DNA of 19,031 nt from an uncultured Collinsella sp. (GTDB lineage Bacteria; Actinomycetota; Coriobacteriia; Coriobacteriales; Coriobacteriaceae): assembly GCA_902495355.1 (NCBI GenBank), contig CABUWV010000024.1, forward strand, positions 1 through 19,031, written 5' to 3'. Made by a program: the position numbers and the translations under genes. Below, in pieces: positions 1 through 7,437 of the stretch. The first letter of the stretch is position 1; each line of letters starts with the position of its first letter. The notes under the pieces are model-generated. The model was not told the origin of the DNA, made no database searches, and saw only the letters and a program-made list of their open reading frames with translations.

Positions 1-195
1 GATGATCGCGATGACCAAGACGTACTCTACTGTCGATTGTCCTCTCAGGCGGCGGGTAAATCTTGGAGATACCCCCCCCCGAAAGGAATTTCCGCTGCAT
101 GCATGTGCGGCTCCCTTCGCTCAGGGTTTGTAGATACATCGCCGAGCGTAGGACAGGCGTGGCAATCCGCCACGGTCTTGCCGTTGCGGCATTAG
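1..195 (+). other. Open stretch at window edge, no gene recognised
   Basis: All three plus-strand frames are largely open here. Frame 1 is open from the window edge to a TAG at 193-195 and could be the 3' end of a gene that starts outside the window. Its last residues would read VGQAWQSATVLPLRH. Another frame starts with ATG at 2 and runs to a TAG at 131-133. I recognise no protein family in any of them. A C9 homopolymer lies at 72-80, so the frame across this point is uncertain. An inverted repeat with a 6-bp stem (CGTGGC/GCCACG) spans 158-174. This may be remnant accessory DNA, but that is only an inference from its neighbour, the broken methyltransferase. Confidence 0.2.
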
Positions 196-202
196 TTTAT
201 TT
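179..202 (+). terminator. Possible intrinsic terminator
   Basis: The sequence has a 5-bp stem, TGCCG/CGGCA (179-183 and 187-191), with a TTG loop, followed by a T-rich tail at 192-202. The stem is short and the tail is interrupted by A and G, so this is weak. It would lie just after the open frame ending at 195 and before the methyltransferase remnant. Confidence 0.25.
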
Positions 203-289
203 GGGAGATCGGACCCATGTAAAAGTCCCAAGACGCAACGACGTCGAGAGGACAGTTCCCTGGTTCAGGCCACCGATCAAGAAGTAAAT

Positions 290-1127
290 AATGCTATCGA
301 GAAGGTCCACATCCCGCCCCTTAAGACGCAGGGGATCAAGACGAAGCTCGTCCCGTGGATCGCGCGGTGCGCTGCGGTCGATGTCGATACGGTCTGGGTT
401 GAGCCGTTCATGGGGTCGGGGGTCGTCGGGTTCAACCTCGCGCCGAAGCGGGCGATTTTCTCGGACACGAATATCCATCTCATTGACTTCTATCGAGCCA
501 TCCAGAACGGCGAGCTTACCGCCGCGGGCTGCCGGAAGTTTCTCGAATCGGAGGGCGCCCGCCTGAAATCGAGGGGGGGATTACTTCTATGAGGTTCGCG
601 ACCGGTTCAACAATTCACATGACCCCCATGATTTTCTCTTCCTCAACCGGTCTTGCTTCAACGGCCTTATGAGATTTAACCGCCAGCACCGCTACAACGT
701 CCCCTATGGGCACAACGACAACCGTTTCTCCAAGGCGTACGTCACGAAGATCGTGAACCAGGTCGAGCAAGTCCAAGCAAAGATCGCCGAGAATGATTGG
801 GTGTTTCTGACCATGGACTACGGGGACGCCATAGATGCCGCGCCTAGCGAATCCCTCATTTACTGCGATCCGCCCTATATCGGACTCACGAGCACCTATT
901 ACGACACCTGGGACGAGGAGAAGGAGAAGGGGCTGCACGATTCGCTCATGGAAAGCGGATGCCGGTTCATGGTTTCCTCGTGGTCGCACAACGACTACCG
1001 GAGCAATGATCTCATCGACACGCTTTGGTCGGATTGCCACGTCTCCTACGCCGACCATGCCTATATCGTCAACGGAAAGCACAGGCCCGTGGTCGAGGTA
1101 CTCCTGACGAACTATACGGTGAAGTGA
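290..1127 (+). pseudogene. Dam-type (D12 class) adenine-specific DNA methyltransferase, frameshifted
   Basis: This is a remnant of an N6-adenine DNA methyltransferase that would transfer a methyl group from AdoMet to adenine in a short DNA target. Family motifs are clear: PPLKTQGIKTKLVPWI near the start, the AdoMet-binding VEPFMGSGVVGFNL, FLFLNRSCFNGL, NVPYGH, and the catalytic DPPY at 867-878. Two lesions are visible. First, the frame shifts within a run of seven Gs at 573-579: the upstream frame ends at TGA 590-592, while the C-terminal half continues in the next frame. Removing one G would join R-G-D-Y-F-Y-E across the break and give about 278 codons, normal for Dam. Second, between the in-frame stop at 149-151 and the ATG at 410, inside the AdoMet motif, I find no in-frame ATG, GTG or TTG. 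It could be a decayed gene, a phase-variable gene in the off state, or an assembly error at the homopolymer. No endonuclease gene is adjacent. The target sequence cannot be read from the protein. Confidence 0.82.
573..579 (+). repeat. G7 homopolymer at the methyltransferase frame break
   Basis: Seven consecutive Gs sit exactly where the methyltransferase reading frame changes from the frame ending at 592 to the frame ending at 1127. A tract of six Gs would restore one continuous reading frame. Homopolymers of this kind change length by slipped-strand mispairing, and they are also frequent sequencing error sites. Confidence 0.85.
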
Positions 1128-1609
1128 GGGCAGGTCGAAACATACGGATACCGATCAGCTATCCCCTACCCCAGAGCCTCAGAGGCGATTGGAGGGGCTG
1201 TTGGCTGTCTGGGGGTGTCCCATTGGGATGTCCACTCGAAGAGGCTCCTATTTAGGTTCCTGACCGGCCATATCGATATCGGGCATGGATACGATCGGTG
1301 CGACCGCGGCCATCTGCCGTGGGCGCACGATTCGCGGGCCGGCTTGCACCGATTTTGGGGGCTTTCGGCTTGTGTCCACGGCGCAAGTAGCCGCAGTAGA
1401 TTGGCGCAGGCAAATTGATTTCGCATAAGTAGACCAGACAGACGAAATAGTTTGCGTATGCGGAATCAATAGATTCCGAAATATGGAATAGAAGTGGAGG
1501 GGGGATCCATTAAAATCACGATTCTACAAAACCGCAGGTAGATTGGCATGTCCTTATTAGCTAAAAAACAGCCGTTGATTCTTTTTTGATTACCTTGTTG
1601 ATTCCTGAT
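1128..1609. other. Intergenic stretch without a recognisable gene
   Basis: About 480 nt separate the methyltransferase remnant from the convergent tRNA-Pro terminator. Short open frames exist on the minus strand (about 1166-1426 and 1248-1469), but they lack a Shine-Dalgarno sequence or any family resemblance. Structure that can be seen: a near-exact direct repeat, CCGCAGTAGATTGGC at 1391-1405 and CCGCAGGTAGATTGGC at 1532-1547; a 7-bp perfect hairpin CGGAATC-AATA-GATTCCG at 1461-1478 without a T tail; a G6 run at 1499-1504; and three TTGATT copies at 1575, 1586 and 1598. The part after about 1410 is clearly richer in A+T than the gene block. Confidence 0.5.
1391..1547 (+). repeat. Imperfect direct repeat pair, 15/16 nt
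   Basis: The two copies lie at 1391-1405 and 1532-1547 and differ only by one extra G in the second copy. Their starts are 141 nt apart. Function is unknown; they could be a duplication scar, or a regulatory or recombination site. Confidence 0.5.
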
Positions 1610-1639
1610 AAAAAAAGGTCAGACACTAAGTGCCTGACC
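1610..1639 (-). terminator. Intrinsic terminator of tRNA-Pro
   Basis: On the minus strand a 10-bp stem, GGTCAGGCAC / GTGTCTGACC (1630-1639 and 1617-1626, one G-T wobble), with a short TTA loop is followed directly by seven Ts (1616 down to 1610). It lies 10 nt past the encoded CCA end of tRNA-Pro and is a textbook Rho-independent terminator. It may also end any read-through transcript from the coaBC operon. Confidence 0.88.
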
Positions 1640-1649
1640 TGCAAACTTC

Positions 1650-1726
<77 letters not shown>

Positions 1727-1768
1727 AAGCTTTTGTTTGTTGCGCTGCTCTCGCTCGCAACAAGGAGT

Positions 1769-1798
1769 ATATTAACCCGAAACTTTGCCCTTGTGCAA
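1769..1798 (-). promoter_or_regulatory. Promoter of tRNA-Pro
   Basis: On the minus strand, TTGCAC (1793-1798) and TAATAT (1769-1774) are separated by 18 nt, matching sigma-70-type -35 and -10 boxes. Transcription would start near 1762, about 36 nt ahead of the mature tRNA. The -35 box lies only 9 nt past the coaBC stop codon. A 6-bp inverted repeat GTTGCG/CGCAAC at 1739-1761 would form a hairpin at the 5' end of the precursor. Confidence 0.7.
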
Positions 1799-1806
1799 GA
1801 ACTTTT

Positions 1807-3021
1807 TTACAAATTTTGAAGCAGGTCCAAAATTGTATCCGCGAGCTGGGGCTTTGTTAGCACGGGAAGTTCTTGCGTACCCGCTGTGCTCACGATCCAA
1901 GCCTTGTTGGTGTCGGTTCCAAAGCCCGAATCGGCGCGCGAGACATCGTTGGCGATAATGGCATCGCAACCCTTACGCGCGAGCTTGCGCTGCGCGTACT
2001 CCACGACGTTATCAGTCTCGGCCGCAAATCCGATCACGCATCGCTCGCCCTTCTGGCGCGAGAGCTCGGCCAAAATATCGACCGTTTCGACCAGTTCGAT
2101 GCGATCCAAGCGTTCGTTGGCCTTTTTGAGCTTATGGTTGGCAGGGGCTGCGGGGGTGTAGTCGGCGACGGCGGCCGCGCAAATGGCCGCATCGGCCGTC
2201 TGGAAGGCGCTCAGTGCCGCCTGCAGCATCTCTGCGGCGGTCTGTACGCGTACGCACTCCACGCCGCGGGGCACATCGAGCGATGTCGGTCCCAACACGA
2301 GCGTGACCTCGGCACCGCGGTGTGCGGCCTCCCCCGCCAGGGCGATGCCCATCTTGCCCGACGACCGGTTACCGATGAAACGCACCGGGTCGATCGGCTC
2401 GTGCGTGGGGCCGGCGGTAATCACGATGCGCTTGCCTGTCAGGTCCTGAGGCGCGGGGTTGAGCACCTCACAGACAGCCTCGACGATGTCCTCGGGCTCG
2501 CTCATGCGTCCCGTGTCCACGTCGCCGCAGGCAAGGTAGCCGCTGCCGGGTCCCACCACATGGACACCGCGCTCGCGCAGCGTGGACATGTTTGCTTGTG
2601 TCGCCGGCGCCTTCCACATGCCGTTGTTCATAGCGGGTGCGATCACGATGGGTCGCGGCGTCGCAAGTAGCGTGGTGGAGATGAGGTCGTCGGCGATGCC
2701 GTTGGCCATCTTGGCGATGATATTGGCCGTCGCGGGCGCCACGACCACCAGATCGGGCTCCTGCGCCAGCGAAATGTGGTGGATGGGGTCGGAGGGGTCG
2801 TCGAACAGACCCACGGCGACGGGCTCGTTGGTGAGCGCACGGAAGGTGAGCGGGCCCACAAACTCGGTGGCATGCTCGCTCATAACGACCTTGACGCGCG
2901 CGCCGCGCTTTTGCAGCAGGCGCACGATATTGCACGACTTATAGGCGGCGATCCCGCCGGTAATGCCCAGCAGGATCGTTTTTCCCTCAAGTTGCATTGA
3001 ATTGTTGGATGCCGCCGTCAT
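1807..3021 (-). CDS. coaBC: Bifunctional phosphopantothenoylcysteine decarboxylase / phosphopantothenate-cysteine ligase
   Basis: This enzyme carries out two consecutive steps of coenzyme A synthesis: it joins cysteine to 4'-phosphopantothenate using CTP (CoaB), then decarboxylates the product with FMN (CoaC). At 404 aa it has the usual length. The CoaC domain covers about residues 12-185 with ITGGIAAYK, the catalytic His82 in HHISL, APATANIIAKMANGIADDL, PAMNNGMW and the catalytic Cys165 in LACGDVDTGRM. The CoaB domain follows from about 195, with ITAGPTHEPIDPVRFIGNRS, the KLKK motif, GFAAETDN and ANDVS. The start at 3021 is chosen because AGGAAG lies 7 nt upstream and the preceding gene ends 2 nt away; a later Met at residue 9 has less support. 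It is the last gene of the block. No hairpin terminator lies between its stop codon and the tRNA-Pro promoter. Confidence 0.96.
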   Translation of the reverse strand: MTAASNNSMQLEGKTILLGITGGIAAYKSCNIVRLLQKRGARVKVVMSEHATEFVGPLTFRALTNEPVAVGLFDDPSDPIHHISLAQEPDLVVVAPATANIIAKMANGIADDLISTTLLATPRPIVIAPAMNNGMWKAPATQANMSTLRERGVHVVGPGSGYLACGDVDTGRMSEPEDIVEAVCEVLNPAPQDLTGKRIVITAGPTHEPIDPVRFIGNRSSGKMGIALAGEAAHRGAEVTLVLGPTSLDVPRGVECVRVQTAAEMLQAALSAFQTADAAICAAAVADYTPAAPANHKLKKANERLDRIELVETVDILAELSRQKGERCVIGFAAETDNVVEYAQRKLARKGCDAIIANDVSRADSGFGTDTNKAWIVSTAGTQELPVLTKPQLADTILDLLQNL

Positions 3022-3023
3022 CG

Positions 3024-3743
3024 CTAGGCTTCCTTGCTCGGGAGTACCAGGAGACGGTGGCAGTACGGGCAGTGCGTAATCTCGCTACCGTCGTGATTGA
3101 GGTCGCTCATGGACGATGCCTGCAGCGCGGTGTGGCAGACCGTGGGGATGTTGCCCTGGATGGTCTCGACGGCCAGGCCGCGGAACTGCTTGAGCAGACG
3201 CTCGTAGTCGGTGAGCACGTCGGCCGGCAGCGTAGCGGCAAGCGCGGTGCGCTCCTTCGTGGCGGCGTCAATCTGAGCCTGCAGGTCGGCAGCCTTGGCG
3301 CGGGCGGCCTTGGTATCGGCCTTTACGCCCTCCTCGAACTTGGCGATGATTGCCTGCGCGCGAGCCTCGCGGTCGAGCGCCTCCTTGTGGGCGATAACGA
3401 CGTCCTTGCGGGTGTGCTCAATCTTGTCCAGGCGCTTGGCCAGGGTGGCGAGTTCATTCTCCAGGTCCTGAACCTCGCGGTAGTCGGAGCCGTCGACGTG
3501 GCGCTTCTTGGCAGCCTCAATGGCGTTGTTGGTCTGAATCTCGGTGGTGTTGAGATCGTCGAGCTCAATGTCCAGATCCTTGCGCTGGGCGTAGAGCTTG
3601 GTCATCTCGGACTTGAGCTTCACATAGGTCTTGCGCTTGGAAGCGAGCTCCTTGAGCTCCGGCATATTGGCAAGTTCGCTCTTGTTGCGGGCGAGCTCCA
3701 AATCGATCTGTTGCAGCTTGAGTAGCGTAGCGCCGGCGCTCAT
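3024..3743 (-). CDS. Coiled-coil protein with C-terminal zinc ribbon (DUF164/CdsZ-like)
   Basis: This 239-aa protein has long heptad-rich helices from about residue 5 to 190, then a small C-terminal ribbon. This layout is typical of the C4-type zinc-ribbon family often found next to Nif3-like proteins. The molecular role is not firmly known; nucleic-acid binding or an adaptor role has been suggested for relatives. The ribbon has Cys225-Pro-Tyr-Cys228-His as one knuckle, but the other has only Cys203: the position three residues earlier, normally Cys, is Pro200. The start at 3743 is preferred over an ATG 36 nt upstream because AAAGGAG lies 7 nt before it and the ATG overlaps the stop codon of the Nif3-like gene by 4 nt (ATGA). 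Translation is therefore probably coupled. Confidence 0.85.
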   Translation of the reverse strand: MSAGATLLKLQQIDLELARNKSELANMPELKELASKRKTYVKLKSEMTKLYAQRKDLDIELDDLNTTEIQTNNAIEAAKKRHVDGSDYREVQDLENELATLAKRLDKIEHTRKDVVIAHKEALDREARAQAIIAKFEEGVKADTKAARAKAADLQAQIDAATKERTALAATLPADVLTDYERLLKQFRGLAVETIQGNIPTVCHTALQASSMSDLNHDGSEITHCPYCHRLLVLPSKEA

Positions 3744-4549
3744 AAGTTCTCTCCTTTTGTCACAGTCCACCATTGGCAAGGGTTCAGTATTTTAATCGCA
3801 TGACGGGGGTTGACCCCGGCGTCAACTGCAGAGTTCATCAATATATCAACGAACGGCTCCTCGGAGCGGTCGTGACCGAGCAAGATCACCGGCAGCCCGC
3901 GTAAGGCAAGGTCTTGCGCCACGTGGTAGCCCGCCTCGCCCGTCACGACAACGTCCGCGCCCGCGGCGATGGCGAGCTCTCCAAAGTCGCCCAGGGAGCC
4001 GCCCAAAATGGCGACGGTGCGGCACGGGCAATCGGCTTCGCCCCACACACGCGGGTCGCTGCCGAAGGCCGTGGCAGCACGGGTGGCAAGATCGCGCAGC
4101 GTGCACGGGTCGTTGAGCGTTGCAAGCGCGCCCAGGCCGGTGGTCTCGGGGTCGTCCACGTGCTCCAGTGAGCTCACGGGTGCGGCACCCAGCAGCTTGC
4201 TCAGGCAGACACGGGCTTCGTGCGAGCGGTCTAGGTTGGTGTGGAGCGAGATAATGCTCACCCCGCAGCGGGCAGCTTCGTAGAGGGCCGCGCTGCACTG
4301 GGGGCGCGACGCATCCGCCGGGCAAAACGCCTCGGGCGCCTTGATGTAGATAGGATGATGCGTCAACAACACGTTGGCACCGGCCTCCTGGGCGCGGCGC
4401 ACGTTGGCTTCGGTCGCGTCGAGTGCGCAGGCCACGCCGGCAATCTCGGCGGCAGGGTCGCCCACGGATAAGCCTACGTGGTCCCAGGGCTCGGCGTCCG
4501 TCTTTGGATAGCGTGCCAGCAGCGCGCGCTCAAGCTCGGCGACGATCAT
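3740..4549 (-). CDS. Nif3-like dinuclear metal centre protein
   Basis: This 269-aa protein belongs to the Nif3/YqfO/YbgI family, which forms hexamers with a two-metal site. Roles such as GTP cyclohydrolase 1 type 2 are often written in databases but are not proven for the family. Metal ligand motifs are present in order: WDHVGLSVGD (22-31), THHP (His64, His65), SLHTNLD (His103, Asp107), TGEAGYH (203-209) and GHDRSE (His226, Glu230). The length fits the short family form without the extra inserted domain found in some Firmicutes. Its ATG overlaps the cysteine desulfurase stop by 4 nt, and its own stop overlaps the next ATG by 4 nt. The nif3-zinc ribbon pair is a recurrent bacterial neighbourhood. 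Confidence 0.9.
   Translation of the reverse strand: MIVAELERALLARYPKTDAEPWDHVGLSVGDPAAEIAGVACALDATEANVRRAQEAGANVLLTHHPIYIKAPEAFCPADASRPQCSAALYEAARCGVSIISLHTNLDRSHEARVCLSKLLGAAPVSSLEHVDDPETTGLGALATLNDPCTLRDLATRAATAFGSDPRVWGEADCPCRTVAILGGSLGDFGELAIAAGADVVVTGEAGYHVAQDLALRGLPVILLGHDRSEEPFVDILMNSAVDAGVNPRHAIKILNPCQWWTVTKGENL
3751..3757 (-). promoter_or_regulatory. Ribosome binding site fixing the zinc-ribbon protein start
   Basis: AAAGGAG lies inside the end of the Nif3-like gene, 7 nt before the ATG at 3743. It decides between this start and an ATG 36 nt further upstream. Confidence 0.75.
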
Positions 4550-5724
4550 GCGGCGCCTACGATCGAGAGCAGCGTCTGGGCAAACTCGTCCAGATCGTCC
4601 GGATTCACGCGGTCATCGAACGAGATGCGAAGGGCGCCGAGAGCCTGCTCGCGGCCGATACCCATAGCGCTGAGCACATGGCTCGGGTCCATACTGCCGC
4701 TCGAGCACGCCGAGCCTGCCGATACCTCAAAGCCGGCGGCGTCGAGCTTGATGATGAGCTCCTCGGAGTCCATGCCGTCAATATAGATCGATACCATGCC
4801 GGGCAGACGGTCGGCCTGCGTGTAGTCGCCCATGGTGGCGTGAATGCGCGGATGGGCCGTAAGCGTGGCATAGAGCTTGTCGGAAAGGGCTTGCAGCTTC
4901 TCGCGCTCCTGGGCCACATGGGGCGCCAGCGTACGGGCGGCAGCGGCAAAGGCAAGCTGCGTGCGCAGGTCCTGCGTGCCGGCACGACGACCGGCCTCCT
5001 GTCCGCCGCCAAAGATGCGCGGGCGCAGCGGCGTGCGGTTCTTAAGGTAGAGCGCGCCGGATGCCACAGGACCGCCAATTTTATGGGCGGCGACGGACAT
5101 GGCATCGACGCCCAGCTCGGCGGCATCGAGCGGAATATGCAGATACCCCTGGATGGCATCGGTGTGGAACAGGGCACCCACGGTATGCGCAGCCGCGGCA
5201 AGCTCGCGGATGGGCTGCACCACGCCGGTCTCGTTGTTGGCAACCATGATGCTCACGAGCGCCACGTCGTCGCTTAGCAGCTCGACAAGGGCGGCGGGCT
5301 CAATGTAGCCCGCACGGCAGGGCTGTACCAGGTCGACGGAAAAGCCGGCGGCACGCAGCAGCGGCAGGTTGTCAAGGATCGAATCGTGCTCAATCGCCGA
5401 CACGATCACGCGGTCGCGCTTTCGATCGCGCTGACGAGCGCCCTCGGCAAGTCCGAGGAGCGCCAGCTGGTTTGCCTCGGTGCCGCCGTTGGTCAAGATG
5501 ATCTCGGACGGACGGACGCGCGCGCCAAAGCTGCGGGCAATCTCGCGACGGGCAACTTCCAGGCGTGCGGCGGCCTTGCGTCCAAGCGAGTGCAGCGAGT
5601 TGGGGTTGACGCCGGCAAGCTCACTCTCGTCGTACTCACGCTGCGCAAGGAGAGCCTCGGCGCGCATAGGCGTCGAGGCGGCGTAGTCAAGATTCACGGG
5701 TATGCGGTTTTGACCTGCGGTCAT
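4546..5724 (-). CDS. Cysteine desulfurase (NifS/IscS-like)
   Basis: This PLP enzyme takes sulfur from L-cysteine, releasing alanine and forming a persulfide used for Fe-S clusters or tRNA thiolation. At 392 aa it shows the full family pattern: NLDYAASTP near the N-terminus, NGGTEANQLAL, His113 in AIEHDS, ANNETG, HTDAIQG (187-193), PLP Lys215 in AAHKIGGP, GGGQEAGRRAGT, and the persulfide Cys340 in SAGSACSSGS. The Cys loop looks like the IscS/NifS group I type. It begins 6 nt after rpe. No IscU/SufU scaffold or MnmA follows directly, so the sulfur acceptor cannot be read from context, although two Fe-S enzymes (IspH and a radical SAM protein) sit in the same block. Confidence 0.94.
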   Translation of the reverse strand: MTAGQNRIPVNLDYAASTPMRAEALLAQREYDESELAGVNPNSLHSLGRKAAARLEVARREIARSFGARVRPSEIILTNGGTEANQLALLGLAEGARQRDRKRDRVIVSAIEHDSILDNLPLLRAAGFSVDLVQPCRAGYIEPAALVELLSDDVALVSIMVANNETGVVQPIRELAAAAHTVGALFHTDAIQGYLHIPLDAAELGVDAMSVAAHKIGGPVASGALYLKNRTPLRPRIFGGGQEAGRRAGTQDLRTQLAFAAAARTLAPHVAQEREKLQALSDKLYATLTAHPRIHATMGDYTQADRLPGMVSIYIDGMDSEELIIKLDAAGFEVSAGSACSSGSMDPSHVLSAMGIGREQALGALRISFDDRVNPDDLDEFAQTLLSIVGAA

Positions 5725-5730
5725 AAGGAT

Positions 5731-6402
5731 TTATGCCTCCTGTGCAGCCTCGTTGCCCAGCTTCTGCAGCAGCGCAACCTCAGCGGCGGGATCTTCGGAC
5801 TTAAATACGGCGGAACCGGCCACGAGCACGTTGGCGCCAGCCTTGACGACCTCGGCGATGTTCTTGGAAGAGATACCGCCATCGACCTCGATGAGAGGCG
5901 AAACGCCGTGACGCTCGCACATGGCCTTGAGCTCGTGCAGTTTGGCAATGGTGCCCGGGATAAAGCTCTGGCCGCCAAAGCCAGGGTTCACGCTCATGAG
6001 CAGCACCATATCGACAACGTCGATGATGCTCTCGAGCATGCAGACGGGAGTGGCGGGGTTGAGCACCACACCGGCCTTGACGCCGCGCTGCTGCAGATGC
6101 GTGAGCGTGCGGTGCAGGTGCGTGGAGGCCTCGTAGTGCACGGTGATCATGTCGGCACCGGCATCGGCGTACCAATCGACGGTCTCGTCGGGGTTCGACA
6201 CCATCAGGTGTGCGTCGACCGGCACGTCGGTGGAGCGCTTGACGGCCTTAAGGGTGTCAACGCCAAAGGTGAGGTTGCCGGTAAAGTGACCGTCCATAAC
6301 GTCGAAGTGCACGTAGTCGGCACCGGCGATTTTGTCGAGCTCGCCCTTGAGGTTGGCCATGTCGGCCGAAAGGACAGACGGAGCGATTTTGATGGAACCC
6401 AT
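5731..6402 (-). CDS. rpe: Ribulose-phosphate 3-epimerase
   Basis: The enzyme interconverts D-ribulose 5-phosphate and D-xylulose 5-phosphate in the cytoplasmic pentose phosphate pathway. The 223-aa TIM barrel carries the metal-binding and catalytic residues His32 and Asp34 (HFDVMDGHF), His65 (DAHLMVSNP) and Asp174 (EVDGGI), plus the phosphate-binding MSVNPGFGGQSF (136-147) and AGSAVFK. The start gives MGSIKIAPSVLSAD, the expected N-terminus. It lies 18 nt after gpsA and 6 nt before the cysteine desulfurase. There is no functional link with those neighbours beyond general metabolism. Confidence 0.96.
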   Translation of the reverse strand: MGSIKIAPSVLSADMANLKGELDKIAGADYVHFDVMDGHFTGNLTFGVDTLKAVKRSTDVPVDAHLMVSNPDETVDWYADAGADMITVHYEASTHLHRTLTHLQQRGVKAGVVLNPATPVCMLESIIDVVDMVLLMSVNPGFGGQSFIPGTIAKLHELKAMCERHGVSPLIEVDGGISSKNIAEVVKAGANVLVAGSAVFKSEDPAAEVALLQKLGNEAAQEA

Positions 6403-6420
6403 GGTAGAAGCCTTTCTGCG

Positions 6421-7428
6421 CTAGTCGGTGAGTCCGTAGAACTCTTGAGAGGGGACGCGATCGGTAAGAATCTCGAGCGCCCTATCCAAAGTAACACCGT
6501 TGTAGAGCGTTTGCTCCACGGCAAAGGTGAGCGGAATGTCTACGCCCAGTGAACGGGCGAGTTCGCTGACGCTGCGGGCCGCGACGGCGCCCTCGACCAC
6601 CATGTGCGTGCGCCCCTGATACTCGTCGAGCGACACGCCGTGGGCAAACTCGTAGCCAAAGGTGCGGTTGCGCGAATGCTCCGAGGTGCAGGTGGCAATG
6701 AGGTCGCCCATGCCGGCAAGTCCCATGCAGGTCATAGCTTGACCGCCGCGGGCGTGCACCAGACGGCTGATCTCGGCTAGGCCGCGCGTCATGATGAGGG
6801 CGAGCGTGTTGTCGCCCGCGCCGGTGCCGGCGGAGATGCCGCACACGATGGCGATGACGTTTTTCATGGCGCCGCAAACCTCGACGCCGGTCATGTCCTG
6901 CGACAGGTAGATGCGGAAGGCCGTGGAAAGCAGCAGCTCCTTAAAGGTCTCCCCTATCTGCGGGTCTTCGCTTGCGATGACGGCGGCAGAAAGTCCGCCG
7001 CGGCAGATTTCCTCAGCATGGTTGGGGCCCGAGAGCGCCGCGACACGTGCCTCGTTGCCGATCTCGCTGGCGATGACCTCGCTCATGAGCAGGCCGGACT
7101 CGGGCTCAATGCCCTTGGTGAGGCAGAGCACCGGGGTATCGGCGGCGATAAAGGGCGCGGCCTGGTGGCACACGCTGCGAAGGTGCGTCGAAGGAACGGC
7201 AAAGATGATGGCCTCGGCACCGTCGAGCGCCTGCGCCAGGTCCGTCGTGGCGACAACGTTGCCGGGCAGCTCGTAGCCCACCAGATACCGGGGGTTGCGA
7301 TGCTCGCAATTGATGCCGGCGGCCGTCTGCTCGCTGTGGGCCCACATGGTCACGCGCTCGGCTCGCGCGGCGGCAAGGCCGGCGACGGCGGTTCCCCAGG
7401 AGCCAGAGCCAATCAGCGCAACATTCAT
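6421..7428 (-). CDS. gpsA: Glycerol-3-phosphate dehydrogenase [NAD(P)+]
   Basis: The enzyme reduces dihydroxyacetone phosphate to sn-glycerol 3-phosphate, the backbone of membrane phospholipids. At 335 aa it is full length. The Rossmann motif GSGSWGTA (7-14) comes first, then LTKGIE with Lys105, SGPNHAEEI (133-141), the catalytic Lys189 in GAMKNVIAI, and GLAGMGDLIATCTS followed by SRN for substrate binding. It follows plsY by 9 nt, so the enzyme that makes glycerol 3-phosphate and the one that acylates it are encoded together. The plsY-gpsA pairing after der is a common bacterial order. Confidence 0.97.
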   Translation of the reverse strand: MNVALIGSGSWGTAVAGLAAARAERVTMWAHSEQTAAGINCEHRNPRYLVGYELPGNVVATTDLAQALDGAEAIIFAVPSTHLRSVCHQAAPFIAADTPVLCLTKGIEPESGLLMSEVIASEIGNEARVAALSGPNHAEEICRGGLSAAVIASEDPQIGETFKELLLSTAFRIYLSQDMTGVEVCGAMKNVIAIVCGISAGTGAGDNTLALIMTRGLAEISRLVHARGGQAMTCMGLAGMGDLIATCTSEHSRNRTFGYEFAHGVSLDEYQGRTHMVVEGAVAARSVSELARSLGVDIPLTFAVEQTLYNGVTLDRALEILTDRVPSQEFYGLTD

Positions 7429-7437
7429 GACTCTCTC

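Noticed and set aside
63..287. 74-codon plus-strand frame beginning at a TTG
   Set aside because: No recognisable domain or clear SD, it crosses the C9 tract, and it overlaps the methyltransferase frame's upstream region. It cannot be separated from chance.
197..483. Minus-strand open frames of 93 and 68 codons
   Set aside because: They lie antisense to the conserved N-terminal part of the methyltransferase and are Arg/Pro/Asp-rich shadow frames.
1166..1469. Two short minus-strand open frames as possible small genes
   Set aside because: No Shine-Dalgarno sequence, one needs a TTG start, and neither translation resembles a known protein.
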